Assembly (NCBI RefSeq): GCF_003060825.1
Contig: NZ_CP028922.1
Location: forward strand, 4,557,001-4,621,000
Source: Paenibacillus sp. CAA11
Lineage (GTDB): Bacteria; Bacillota; Bacilli; Paenibacillales; Paenibacillaceae
Direction of reading: 5' to 3'
Length of the DNA: 64,000 bases
Below, in pieces: positions 9,052 to 18,031 of this stretch. Each line of letters opens with the position of its first letter. Positions within the stretch are counted from its first letter, which is position 1. A program made the translations under genes and the position numbers. Under the pieces are notes generated by a model. The model ran no database searches. It saw only the letters and a list, made by a program, of their open reading frames with translations, and was not told where the DNA came from.

Positions 9052-9645
9052 ATGAGAAACAGGCTTCTAGTTATTATGGAAAAGGGACGGAAGCGGATTA
9101 TTACTCAAACTCCGCTAAAAGGTATAGGCAAGATCACCGTGGTGGTCAACCACCAGTTCACCAATGCTCCCAACACGACACAAATTGCCAGTGGAGCAGG
9201 CAGAAGCAGCGCAGCGGGCAACAATGCGGCTATTGATTCGCCTGACACCCGCCAACAGCAAAGCGTAGGCGCCGGAGGCGAAGCGATTAACAAGGGAATC
9301 TGTGGGCCGTCCTCCAGTCGTGGACATTCAAAGAAGAAGCAGAGACGGAAAAAGAGACGGGGTAAAGAAATCACCATTGTACTCAACCATCAGAAGGTTA
9401 AGCTGCCTCCGAACAGCCCTGAGGCAGCAGCTACCCAAGTAGCCAGCGGAAGCGGGCTAAGCAGTACAGCGGGCACCAATTCGGCGATCGATAGTCCGCG
9501 CACTCGCCAGCAGCACGCTGTCGGAGGCGGCGGGGTAGCACGCAACAAGGCTCATGGCAAAAAGTTCAAACATGCGCATATCCGCCGGAAGCATCGGAAG
9601 CACCGCCATATGTCCCACAGGGCTTTCGACCACCTAGTCATTTGA
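9052..9645 (+). CDS. Very basic, internally duplicated protein of unknown function
   Basis: 197 residues that I do not recognise. Two related halves are visible: about 25-85 (ITVVVNHQ, then IASGAGRSSAAGNNAAIDSP and TRQQQSVGAGG) and about 105-165 (ITIVLNHQ, VASGSGLSSTAGTNSAIDSP, TRQQHAVGGGG). The shared pattern is ASG.G.SS.AG.N.AIDSP.TRQQ..VG.GG. A Lys/Arg linker (KKKQRRKKRRGK) joins them, and the C-terminus is rich in His, Lys and Arg. There is no signal peptide or membrane segment. AAAGGAGAGG precedes the ATG. The composition recalls basic spore-surface proteins, but that is a guess. Confidence 0.75.
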   Translation: MRNRLLVIMEKGRKRIITQTPLKGIGKITVVVNHQFTNAPNTTQIASGAGRSSAAGNNAAIDSPDTRQQQSVGAGGEAINKGICGPSSSRGHSKKKQRRKKRRGKEITIVLNHQKVKLPPNSPEAAATQVASGSGLSSTAGTNSAIDSPRTRQQHAVGGGGVARNKAHGKKFKHAHIRRKHRKHRHMSHRAFDHLVI

Positions 9646-9716
9646 CTCCAGGATTTATTTTCTTCATAGTAGGGTAATAGTGTGTTTAGATGATTCTTAC
9701 TATGGAGGAACAGACC

Positions 9717-10616
9717 ATGCAAAGTAAATTACTTAAGATTACATTACCTACAATTCTCTTGCTGTCATTGGCATTGGCCGGATGCAGCTCCAATAGCAGC
9801 AGTCCAAGCGAGAGTGCCCCTCCTTCCAGCAACACCGGAGCCAATGCAGCCGAGACAACGAACCCGCCAGCCAACACGGGCACGCAAGACACTTCGGCGG
9901 TAGATAACAATACAGCCAGCCCCAACGAGACGACCACGACTCCTCCTTCGGAAGGAACAAATACGAGCTCGTCCTCTGACCAGAGCTCCACAACCTCTCC
10001 GGCAGCGGTCATCCAAAAGGTTCAGAGCCAGCTGAAGATGAAGCAGGCGCTGCTGCCTAGAGAGTTCCCTCTGGAGAAGGGCCAATATCTAGGCGCAACC
10101 ATTCAGAATAACGAGGCTGACGCTTACAAGGTTGTCTTCTATCAGACGGACCAACCCGTACCGGTCAACGACGCTTCTCTAGCACAGAAGAACACTCCCG
10201 TACTGGCCACCATGGAGGCCAAAACCTATAGCGACCCCAAAAAAATAGCCAATCTCTTCCCAGACTATGGCGAAGGGGCAGACCATGTCGATTTAGGCCA
10301 CGGCATTAAGGGAACCGCGGACGCTGGTGCAGGCAACCGGTACTTGAACTGGAGCGAGGGACGCTGGAACCTGCTGATCCATTCCCTGGGTGAGGATAAT
10401 ATGGATAACCCGGACATTGCCAAGAAGATGGTTGATTATCTGGAGACACACACCCTCCCTATTCCCAAGGACAAAGGCCAGGTCAATGTAGATTACAAAC
10501 TGGGGGGCAAGGATGTGGAAGTTACTGTCTCCTGGCAGGACGGCAGCGTAGTCTACCAGCTAACCACCTCACAGGTTCCGAACAATGCACTGATGATGGC
10601 AACCTCCATGAAATAA
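9717..10616 (+). CDS. Lipoprotein of unknown function
   Basis: 299 residues from the ATG at 9717, placed eight bases behind GGAGG; an ATG at 9690 in the same frame lacks a site. The N-terminus MQSKLLKITLPTILL ends in the lipobox LALAGC, so the protein is probably lipid-anchored outside the membrane. A Ser/Thr/Pro/Asn linker (about 22-100) leads to a globular region of about 180 residues (LPREFPLEKGQYLGATIQNN ... RYLNWSEGRWNLLIHSLGED). I recognise no family. A 20-bp terminator follows directly. Confidence 0.85.
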   Translation: MQSKLLKITLPTILLLSLALAGCSSNSSSPSESAPPSSNTGANAAETTNPPANTGTQDTSAVDNNTASPNETTTTPPSEGTNTSSSSDQSSTTSPAAVIQKVQSQLKMKQALLPREFPLEKGQYLGATIQNNEADAYKVVFYQTDQPVPVNDASLAQKNTPVLATMEAKTYSDPKKIANLFPDYGEGADHVDLGHGIKGTADAGAGNRYLNWSEGRWNLLIHSLGEDNMDNPDIAKKMVDYLETHTLPIPKDKGQVNVDYKLGGKDVEVTVSWQDGSVVYQLTTSQVPNNALMMATSMK

Positions 10617-10636
10617 TCCGCCTTCTTAGTGCAAGA

Positions 10637-10681
10637 AGACCTGTACAGTCTGTTCCCCTTCGGAACAGACTGTACAGGTCT
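10637..10681. terminator. Bidirectional terminator with a perfect 20-bp stem
   Basis: AGACCTGTACAGTCTGTTCC at 10637-10656 pairs exactly with 10662-10681 across the loop CCTTC. It lies between the convergent lipoprotein gene and the exopolysaccharide operon and can serve both. Confidence 0.85.
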
Positions 10682-10712
10682 TTCTCATTTCAAGGCCGCC
10701 CGTCAGCAAGAA

Positions 10713-11567
10713 TTAGACGTCATATTCCAGCTGCTTTTTGGCCTGAAGCATGAAGTCCATCGGGGTGGGCATCAGCTCCCGGCTGTATTCGACCGCACCG
10801 ATTTTGAGCTGAAGGTCAACCCTGTATTTCCTTGCGGCATCAGATGTGTTGAGTTCGGCCATTTTCTCCCGAAGGCGCTCGATTACAACCTCAGCCCCCT
10901 GGCGCTCCGTAAACAGCAGGAGCCCCCAGGTCGGATGATCCGGCGTCCCCAGCATATACAGCGAATCATTCGATCTGATGCTGGTCTGACTGAGCTCGGA
11001 TACATCATAGATGACGGCGGTTATTTGCTCCGCACTAATCATCCGCTTCAGCTCATCCCAGTACTTCACATGAATGACGAGCAGGGTCAGCGGAATTTGA
11101 TAACGGGTGGACAGCGCCATGAAGGTGGCGGCATCCTTTTGGAATAAGCGATTATTCTTAAGATTCGTATGCTCATCCAATGTGGCCAGTGAGCTGTTCA
11201 CACGCTGCAGCTGACCATTCTCCTCCTGAAGCTGCTTCGTCCCAAGGGTAAGCAGCCATGTGACGAAGGTGAGCAGCGGTGTCATCACCAGCCAGAAATA
11301 ATTTCCCGTACCCATCGCGTCTCCTACAACTACGGTCTGATACAGTGTATACGTCCCATAGCCGAAGATGAACAGAATGTTCAAGATAAGTCCTGCAGTC
11401 ACCTGCGTAAAATACGTCACTATAGCTATCAAAAAGGCCACATTCAGAAAGATCATATTCTGGATATACTGGCTCTGGTCACCGGCCATAAATACAATGG
11501 CTATAAAGCACCAGATAAACAACAGAAGAAGAGCTCCGTCGGAGATCAGACTTGCGTTTCTTCTCAT
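10713..11567 (-). CDS. ydaK: YdaK-like membrane c-di-GMP receptor with degenerate GGDEF domain
   Basis: 284 residues. About four hydrophobic helices fill residues 10-110. A GGDEF-family fold follows: TLDEHTNLKNNRLFQKDAA corresponds to the usual D.LTGL.NR..F start. The active-site loop is changed to GTPDHPTWG, so diguanylate cyclase activity is unlikely. The inhibitory I-site RxxD is kept as RSND exactly five residues before that loop, so the protein should bind c-di-GMP. In Bacillus subtilis YdaK is such a receptor, encoded with an exopolysaccharide synthase. Its start overlaps the ydaN-like stop by four bases (ATGA). It is the last gene of the operon. Confidence 0.85.
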   Translation of the reverse strand: MRRNASLISDGALLLLFIWCFIAIVFMAGDQSQYIQNMIFLNVAFLIAIVTYFTQVTAGLILNILFIFGYGTYTLYQTVVVGDAMGTGNYFWLVMTPLLTFVTWLLTLGTKQLQEENGQLQRVNSSLATLDEHTNLKNNRLFQKDAATFMALSTRYQIPLTLLVIHVKYWDELKRMISAEQITAVIYDVSELSQTSIRSNDSLYMLGTPDHPTWGLLLFTERQGAEVVIERLREKMAELNTSDAARKYRVDLQLKIGAVEYSRELMPTPMDFMLQAKKQLEYDV

Positions 11568-13645
11568 CGCTCTTCCCTCCGTCCCTTACGATATTTACGA
11601 ATCATGAAGATCAGGGAGATTAGAACAAGGGCCAGCACCAGAACAGCAGCTACCGCAAATCCCAGCACATCCTTGCGATCAAGTATCTGGCTCACGATCC
11701 CTTCCGAGTTATCCTCCGTCTCCTTCTTGAACCGGTAAGCCTGCACATTGCCATCTTTATCTGTTACGACAGCATCCCCATATACCTTGTATTTAGCGGC
11801 TTCACTGGCTAGCAGCTTGGATGCCAAATCATAGGCCTCGGAGCTGGCTCCGGTTACCGCCAGGAGGCCATGTCCGGCTCCATACGGAGATTCAATCAGC
11901 TGGAGCGCCCCGATCCGCTTGCCATATTCGCCCTCTATACTCATCTTCTCATTAGACCGGATGCTAGACCCGCTATCATCGTACTGAAAATAGAGCTTAT
12001 CGTTGCTGTCCCGAATCACTTTGTTGTCCTTGTAACTGCCAATTGCGATAATTTGACGGTCCTCAAGCTCCTTCGCTGCGGCGTCGTCCCGGTAGAACTT
12101 GACCTCACCGCTGTTGGACTCCGCATACTGGCCGAGCAGATTGAACAGATTGGACAACGTATAGAACGTATGGCTGTCCAATGATTTTGGCAGCACTACC
12201 GCAACCTGATTGAAGCTTCCGTCTCTAAGAAACGGATAGGGATAGTTATTGAACAACAGCTCGGTCCGATCCTGCGTATTTAACTGAAGCACGGAATCAG
12301 AGGTAACATAGGCCCACGGCTGCTGAACAGAGTTCGGCGTGCAGTAAGCATCCTGCATCTCCAGGTCGAAAGCCGCCGTTACCGAGAAGTTCCCGGCGAC
12401 CTGCAGGTTTTTTGGAATCGGCACCGTTAAGGTGTCTCCGTCCGCCAGCTCGGCCGTTAGCTTCTTGCTGCCTATAGGCGTATTGTTAACCAGGAGGGTC
12501 ACCATGGAACGATTGAAATCCAGGTTCTTGGCGTAGCGAAAGTCCAGCTTGATCTTGCTCGTATCGGCAATCGTACGGTTCGCCGGCAGTGAGATGAAAT
12601 AGGATTGCTCCCGATGACCCTGCCCTGTTAGCGAATCGCCGGTCTCTGTCAGGCTGATAGTTCTGCCTATGCTTAACTCAGGCGCCGCTACCTCTGTACT
12701 GCCATCCACTTGCTTGACGCCAGCGTTCAGCTGCTCCACGAGCTCCTGGTTAGCCATCAAGCGTCCGGCTTTAACCAGCATTTCCTCGCTCGCCGAGGTA
12801 ATGACGAGCACTTTCTGCTGCTTCCAATCGACCAATTGGATCAGCGCCTTATTGGCTAAATCCTGAGTGCTCAGCTTAGACTTGAGCTCTGCGGGCAGGT
12901 TGTTCAGCATCGCGACAAATACCAATGCTTTCTTACCGCTCACCTGCTCCTGCCCATAGCCTGCAAGGGGGATCGCCTTCTCCTTAAGAGAATTAGCCTT
13001 GGCGAAGCCGGATAAGGCATAGACTGCCGTTTCCAGCTCAGCCGGCTCCCCGGCTTCAGGAACAACGATGGTCCCATCCCCCCTGCTCACCATATCCAAG
13101 CCTATAAAGTGACGGTTAAAATCGCTGATGCTGTTTGTAATCGGTGCAGAGTGGTATTCCACGGCAACCGATGAGGTATTAAACAGCTGGAGCCAATTGT
13201 CCCGTGGCTGTTCAGCAGGACAGCGCTCAGACGCCTCCAGGGTCCGGATATTGCCCTCAATGGACAAGGTATTCGTTCCCTTCACCACCAGAGCCTTAGG
13301 CACAGTCACGCTGACTTGCTGCAGCTGCTGATCGCTGACCACCGGCCGGAAGGAATAGAACGGCCTGCCGTTCAACCGCAGTGTCACGCTCGACTCCTCA
13401 TTGCTGGCAAGCGGGGACGCCTTATAATCCAGCCGCACCCTGACCTGCTCTATATTCCAGTAATCCATAATCTGAAAATACTCCTGCTCGGAAGCGGATA
13501 CGCCGGATAAGGCCGTATCCGTATTCGCGAACGAAGTCTCGTAGACCGATCCCGCGGGCGCTGCCGCTCCCGCCTGCGGCATCAGGCCCAGGCTGCCCAG
13601 GATCAAGCAAAACGTGCACATCCAGGCTGTTATTTTTCTGCTCAT
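11564..13645 (-). CDS. ydaN: BcsB/YdaN-like exopolysaccharide synthase accessory protein
   Basis: 693 residues from ATG 13645, chosen because GGGAGGCAGGCAGA precedes it; an upstream in-frame start overlaps the glycosyltransferase gene. A signal peptide (about 1-28, ending PQAGAAA) is followed by a large extracytoplasmic beta-rich region with repeated jelly-roll-like segments (VRVRLDYKASPL, then IKLDFRYAKNLDFNRSMVTL), as in the BcsB cellulose-synthase subunit. One C-terminal transmembrane helix (FAVAAVLVLALVLISLIFMI) precedes a basic tail. In this family it pairs with the membrane glycosyltransferase encoded just upstream to secrete polymer. Confidence 0.85.
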   Translation of the reverse strand: MSRKITAWMCTFCLILGSLGLMPQAGAAAPAGSVYETSFANTDTALSGVSASEQEYFQIMDYWNIEQVRVRLDYKASPLASNEESSVTLRLNGRPFYSFRPVVSDQQLQQVSVTVPKALVVKGTNTLSIEGNIRTLEASERCPAEQPRDNWLQLFNTSSVAVEYHSAPITNSISDFNRHFIGLDMVSRGDGTIVVPEAGEPAELETAVYALSGFAKANSLKEKAIPLAGYGQEQVSGKKALVFVAMLNNLPAELKSKLSTQDLANKALIQLVDWKQQKVLVITSASEEMLVKAGRLMANQELVEQLNAGVKQVDGSTEVAAPELSIGRTISLTETGDSLTGQGHREQSYFISLPANRTIADTSKIKLDFRYAKNLDFNRSMVTLLVNNTPIGSKKLTAELADGDTLTVPIPKNLQVAGNFSVTAAFDLEMQDAYCTPNSVQQPWAYVTSDSVLQLNTQDRTELLFNNYPYPFLRDGSFNQVAVVLPKSLDSHTFYTLSNLFNLLGQYAESNSGEVKFYRDDAAAKELEDRQIIAIGSYKDNKVIRDSNDKLYFQYDDSGSSIRSNEKMSIEGEYGKRIGALQLIESPYGAGHGLLAVTGASSEAYDLASKLLASEAAKYKVYGDAVVTDKDGNVQAYRFKKETEDNSEGIVSQILDRKDVLGFAVAAVLVLALVLISLIFMIRKYRKGRREER

Positions 13646-13662
13646 TCTGCCTGCCTCCCTTT

Positions 13663-14913
13663 TTAAAAGCGTTCGGTTTTGTACCATTTCGCCTCTCTTT
13701 TAAACAGTAAATCCTTGATATAGTTGTAAAGGCCGTAGGCTGCTACAACCATCCACATTTGACAATAAGATACGTACATCAGCATGATGACCCATATATT
13801 CGAGAGCCTCATTTCCCCTTTCTCCGTGACTAGGGTAATGAAGGTGCCGACCACAAACAGAATGACGGCAAGCAGCCACAAGAAGGAGCTGAAGCCTGCG
13901 ATCGTGGTCCTTACATAGCCCACTGCATGCAGAATGAGCAGCAGATCGGACATGATCAGGGAGGTCAATAAGAGGAAATAGATCGATAGAAAATATAGAA
14001 TATCAAAGCGGATATTTCTGGCCGAGCGGTCGAACAGCAGCCGGGTATTTTTGACAATCACATAGATATTGCCCTTCGCCCAGCGCGTCCGCTGCTTGAA
14101 CCAGACCCGAACCGTCTGGGGCTCCTGTTCCCAGGTGACCGCCTTCGGCTGGAACTTGATCTTGTAGCCCATCATATAGATGCGGAAGCTGATCTCCGTA
14201 TCCTCGGCAATCGCCTTTACATCCCAGCCGCCGATGCTCTCCACAATATGACGGCGCATAATAAAGTTGGTGCCGGGAATTGTACAGAGCTTGAACAGCT
14301 TCCATCTGCCCGCCTGGGCCATCCACTGAAAGGACAGCGTCTCAATATTAATAAACCGCGTAAGCAGGTTGGTATCCCGGTTGCGGGTGCGGAACTTGCC
14401 GATAACCGCCCCCAGCTTATCGTCATTCATGATCTCTGCGACCAGGTAACGCAGTGCTGTCTTCTCCGGGGTATTGTCGGCATCATAGATCGCAATCAGC
14501 TCGCCCCGGCTTTGAGCGAACCCGATATTGAGGGCATTGGATTTCCCCTTCCCTCCGGTGACTGCATCCGTATTGATAATGATCAGATTCCTCCCCGGAT
14601 GCCGGACTTGCAGGTTCCCCAGCAGCTCCGCACTGTTGTCGGACGAGTTATCATTAATGACAATAATCTCGTACCGGTCCCTCGGATAATCAAGGCCTAA
14701 CAGAGACTCGACAGTCTTGGTGATCACTATGCCCTCGTTATGGGCCGGCACCATGATCGTGACGAACGGGGCCTCGCCCTGGATAGCTGGCACAGGCTCC
14801 CTCTCAAGCTGGATGTAATAGAGATAACCGCCAATAATGAGGACCACGTTAACCAGCAGAAGCGACCAAATACACAGCACCGCAATCAGCATGAGGATAT
14901 CTGCTACAGTCAT
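13663..14913 (-). CDS. ydaM: YdaM-like processive family-2 glycosyltransferase
   Basis: 416 residues. An N-terminal helix (about 5-30) precedes a GT-A domain with VTIMVPAHNEG, VINDNSSDN, the DxD motif in IAIYDADNTPE, the acceptor-side AEDTEISFR and the processivity motif QRTRW. These are the hallmarks of cellulose/hyaluronan-synthase-like enzymes. Several C-terminal helices (about 300-400) would form the export channel. There is no PilZ domain, so c-di-GMP control must come from another protein, most likely the YdaK-like one. GGAGGTGACGGT precedes the ATG, and 11 bases separate it from the upstream gene. Confidence 0.9.
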   Translation of the reverse strand: MTVADILMLIAVLCIWSLLLVNVVLIIGGYLYYIQLEREPVPAIQGEAPFVTIMVPAHNEGIVITKTVESLLGLDYPRDRYEIIVINDNSSDNSAELLGNLQVRHPGRNLIIINTDAVTGGKGKSNALNIGFAQSRGELIAIYDADNTPEKTALRYLVAEIMNDDKLGAVIGKFRTRNRDTNLLTRFINIETLSFQWMAQAGRWKLFKLCTIPGTNFIMRRHIVESIGGWDVKAIAEDTEISFRIYMMGYKIKFQPKAVTWEQEPQTVRVWFKQRTRWAKGNIYVIVKNTRLLFDRSARNIRFDILYFLSIYFLLLTSLIMSDLLLILHAVGYVRTTIAGFSSFLWLLAVILFVVGTFITLVTEKGEMRLSNIWVIMLMYVSYCQMWMVVAAYGLYNYIKDLLFKREAKWYKTERF

Positions 14914-14924
14914 ACCGTCACCTC

Positions 14925-16493
14925 CTATTTGTAATACTTGCGCTTGTACAGACGGTATCCGATGATCAGGAACAGGGTAAACACTACTAATGCCGTGGCG
15001 ATAATCACGACCAGAATATAATTTTGCACTCTAAACAGCCCGCTAAAGCTCTGCACCGCCTTCTGCGTATAAGCATAGTCTTCAGTCACGCGGCCTGTAC
15101 TTCCCGTCAGGTCCACGGCTTGACCGTCGATCTGGAGGGTGCCGTTCTGAGAGGCCGAGGTATGCGAGGATGTCTTCACCTGATGATCGGCCTGCTTATA
15201 GTCATCGAAGACGAGCCAGCTGTCCTTCAGCTGCTGCAGCAGCTGCTCCTGTGCCGCTTCATTCTCTGGAAAGTTGACAGTCAGGGCCGTGTCCATCGGC
15301 AGCAGCGCCGGCGCTTCCTCCTTCTGCTCCAGCTGCTGAAGCTTGTCCATATCCAAGCTATAAGCCGAAGAGGCAAAGCTCATGGAAGTATTCATCTGCT
15401 GACTATATAGCACCTGCCGGTTTGGCAGCAGCACGGACGAATCGAAGAAGCCCATTCCTTGTGCTGCATACATCTTATCGTATGACCAGTACATTTCCCC
15501 CACTACGCCAAGCGGGGCTATTCCGTGCTCGGCCAGCACATCGATAAATCCAGCCATGTTCTGCTTCAGTACATCAGCCCCCTGGCTGATGGCTTCAGCG
15601 ACGACCGGCACCTGCACCAATATGCTGCCGTTACGGGTCTGCACGTACTCCAGTGCCTGCAAGTACCGCTGCATAGCCGGGTAGTCCGTGTTGCTGAAGA
15701 CCGGCCTTACACTGACCGCAAAGGGAACCCCGGAAGTGTACAGCCGATCGGCCAGTTCCGTCAGCCGCGCCAAATCAGAGAAGGGGTAAACCTCCTGGAT
15801 TAGCAGGTACTGATGCCCTTTCTCCTTAATCTGAAGCCAGTCTTTCAGGACATAGGCAAGCGCGAATTCACTTAGATTCCCCTGCTGAAAATAGGGAATG
15901 AACCCGGAGCCTCCTTGAAGCACGGCATATGGCGAATTAATTCCCAAGGACTGCGAAGACAAGCTGCCGTACGCACGGCCCTCATAGTGCGTCATGTAGA
16001 GAAGATGGGTCACCTTGACGGAAGGTTCAATCAAGGAGCCTGCCTGCAGGCGCATTACTGCCTCTGGAGCCACAGCCGTCTTCAGGCTCAGCTTACGCTG
16101 AAGCTGACCTGGAATATGGTTCCCAATATGGAGATACTCGCCCTGGTAACGAGCCATGTCCTGTTCGTAATCCTTATTGGCCATTTGCAGATCAGGGGCG
16201 CTACGAACAGCGATAACTCCGTTATAGCGGGACAGCGTTCCCGGCTCATAGCTGTCAAAGTCTGTTAAGACGACCTTCACCTTGAAGGCCGCCAGCAGCC
16301 GCTGCAGGGCCTCAACATTCCCCTCGCTCGGAGTTCCTTTGGCCAAGCTGTCATAGATCAGCAAGATCGACATGGGCTGAGGAACTGCAGCTTGAGCAGC
16401 GCCCTTAGACAGAGATGCCAGAGAGAGCAGGCATATTGCTAACAGCAGTATTAGGCTGCGCCTCGCCAGCGTATAGGCTGCTTGGATCCTCAT
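14925..16493 (-). CDS. ydaL: YdaL-like DUF2334 polysaccharide-deacetylase-related protein
   Basis: 522 residues. There is a signal peptide (about 1-33), a large extracytoplasmic part and a C-terminal membrane helix (NYILVVIIATALVVFTLFLII). Segments such as MSILLIYDSLAKG, YLLIQEVYPFSD and GVPFAVSVRPVF fit DUF2334, a distant NodB/polysaccharide-deacetylase-like group. It probably modifies or trims the exopolysaccharide outside the membrane. Its ATG overlaps the stop of the preceding gene (ATGA), so translation is coupled. Confidence 0.8.
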   Translation of the reverse strand: MRIQAAYTLARRSLILLLAICLLSLASLSKGAAQAAVPQPMSILLIYDSLAKGTPSEGNVEALQRLLAAFKVKVVLTDFDSYEPGTLSRYNGVIAVRSAPDLQMANKDYEQDMARYQGEYLHIGNHIPGQLQRKLSLKTAVAPEAVMRLQAGSLIEPSVKVTHLLYMTHYEGRAYGSLSSQSLGINSPYAVLQGGSGFIPYFQQGNLSEFALAYVLKDWLQIKEKGHQYLLIQEVYPFSDLARLTELADRLYTSGVPFAVSVRPVFSNTDYPAMQRYLQALEYVQTRNGSILVQVPVVAEAISQGADVLKQNMAGFIDVLAEHGIAPLGVVGEMYWSYDKMYAAQGMGFFDSSVLLPNRQVLYSQQMNTSMSFASSAYSLDMDKLQQLEQKEEAPALLPMDTALTVNFPENEAAQEQLLQQLKDSWLVFDDYKQADHQVKTSSHTSASQNGTLQIDGQAVDLTGSTGRVTEDYAYTQKAVQSFSGLFRVQNYILVVIIATALVVFTLFLIIGYRLYKRKYYK

Positions 16494-17998
16494 GCCTGTA
16501 CACCCCCTCCTGTCTCTGTCTCAGGGCTGCTGTTCCATAAGCGGCGGCGAATCGCATCAGCTATCACCACAAAGGTCACTAAATCGAAGGCCGCCGTGAA
16601 CAGAAATTCATGCTTAGCCAGATCCGCATCCCCGGCTCCGATGATGGACACAGCGATGCCGGTAAGGCCCAGAGCGATCATCATCCCCAGCATCGGCAGG
16701 CGAAGCATTCCTCGCATCTGCCTTGCACGCAGAGCAGCCAGGAAGGAAGGCATATAGAGCCCGATGATCAGCAAGGCCCAAATCATAATGAAGCCGAAGG
16801 TCTTCGGCGCAAGCGCCGCCTTCATCGTGCTGTAGCCAGTGAAGAAATGCGTCTGCGCTCCGGACGGGTGTCCTCCCGCCGACTTCTCATAATTTCCGAG
16901 ACCTGTCGGGCGAATTTGAAAGGCGTTCTTAGCCGCTGTATTGAGCATGCGGCTTGCTTGATCTGGGTGAGCGGCATAATAGGCAAGAATGGAGCCAAAA
17001 CCATAGTGCCGATAGAATTGATTCTCCAGAACCGGCGAATCGACATCCACGGTGGTGAATGGCTCATAATATATGCTCCCATTCAAGACGGCGTACTGTG
17101 GATCAATGCCAAAGGCCTTCAAAGCCGCCTCCGGGTCACTTGAACTTTGCAGCACTCCCCGCGTCATGGCATGGTATTTGTTAATGTTCACAAACTCCTT
17201 GGGAATCAGGGCATAGGCAGCCACACCGGTCAATAAGACCAGAACCAGCAGCGAAGCCATAGAGACGCGAAAGGTCTTGGTCCGTCGCGCGAAGATGAGC
17301 AGGATGCCCAGCAGGCCGACAATGATGCCCGCCGGCGCATTCTGCGGCTTGCTTGTCGTCAGCAGCAGTGCGCTGATCCCGAAGCAAGCCATTATCACAT
17401 AATCATTGTACCGATGGCGATAGAGCAGCAGCCCCGAGGCCAGCAGGAACAAGAGTGCGATCAGCACGACACTTTCACTATAGAAAGAGTTGAAATAAGC
17501 GGTGTATGCCGTGTCTCCGAACATAAAGATGGCGAGCAAGGCGATGATATAGCCATGGACCGCCTTCACCCTCCAGGTCAGGCTCTCCACCAACAGATAG
17601 ACACCGGCCGCATACAGCAGCGTATATATTGCAGCTTGAACGCGAAGATCGAAGTGAAGAGGATCAAACCAGCTGTTCACCCAGATCGCAAACTGGATGA
17701 ACAACGATTGGGAGGAAAACAAAGGAGCCTCGTTCTCGTTGTAATACTGATAGATTCCGTAGTCCTTAACAAAATAGCCGAGATACCTGCTATGATCTGA
17801 ATCCGCAGGGTACAATCCATTTCCATGGATTACTCTAAAAAAATCCCCATTATCAGCCATACCGATATACGGAGGCGTAAACAAGGCTATTCCGGTAATC
17901 AGCAGAACACCGGCTGCTGCGATCCAGGCCGGAGAGATATAGCGGCTCAACTGAATTAAAATGTGATGTGCACGGGTTAAGGAATTTTTGGCATTCAT
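16490..17998 (-). CDS. Polytopic GT-C-like membrane protein of the exopolysaccharide operon
   Basis: 502 residues from ATG 17998, which lies eight bases behind GGGGG; a GTG nine bases earlier is too close to that site. About ten or more hydrophobic helices and a large outer loop (about 270-400, FVNINKYHAMTRG) are visible. The first outer loop after helix 1 carries MADNGDFFRV, reminiscent of the acidic first loop of GT-C lipid-sugar-dependent glycosyltransferases. It has no counterpart in the five-gene ydaJKLMN set of B. subtilis as I remember it. It probably adds a side sugar to the polymer or its carrier. Confidence 0.65.
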   Translation of the reverse strand: MNAKNSLTRAHHILIQLSRYISPAWIAAAGVLLITGIALFTPPYIGMADNGDFFRVIHGNGLYPADSDHSRYLGYFVKDYGIYQYYNENEAPLFSSQSLFIQFAIWVNSWFDPLHFDLRVQAAIYTLLYAAGVYLLVESLTWRVKAVHGYIIALLAIFMFGDTAYTAYFNSFYSESVVLIALLFLLASGLLLYRHRYNDYVIMACFGISALLLTTSKPQNAPAGIIVGLLGILLIFARRTKTFRVSMASLLVLVLLTGVAAYALIPKEFVNINKYHAMTRGVLQSSSDPEAALKAFGIDPQYAVLNGSIYYEPFTTVDVDSPVLENQFYRHYGFGSILAYYAAHPDQASRMLNTAAKNAFQIRPTGLGNYEKSAGGHPSGAQTHFFTGYSTMKAALAPKTFGFIMIWALLIIGLYMPSFLAALRARQMRGMLRLPMLGMMIALGLTGIAVSIIGAGDADLAKHEFLFTAAFDLVTFVVIADAIRRRLWNSSPETETGGGVQA

Positions 17999-18031
17999 GT
18001 TGCACACCCCCTTGTTGGTCGCTTGTATTCC

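Noticed and set aside
9105-9386. Antisense frames over the basic duplicated protein
   Set aside because: They lack ribosome sites and mirror the repeated GC-rich codons of the plus-strand gene.
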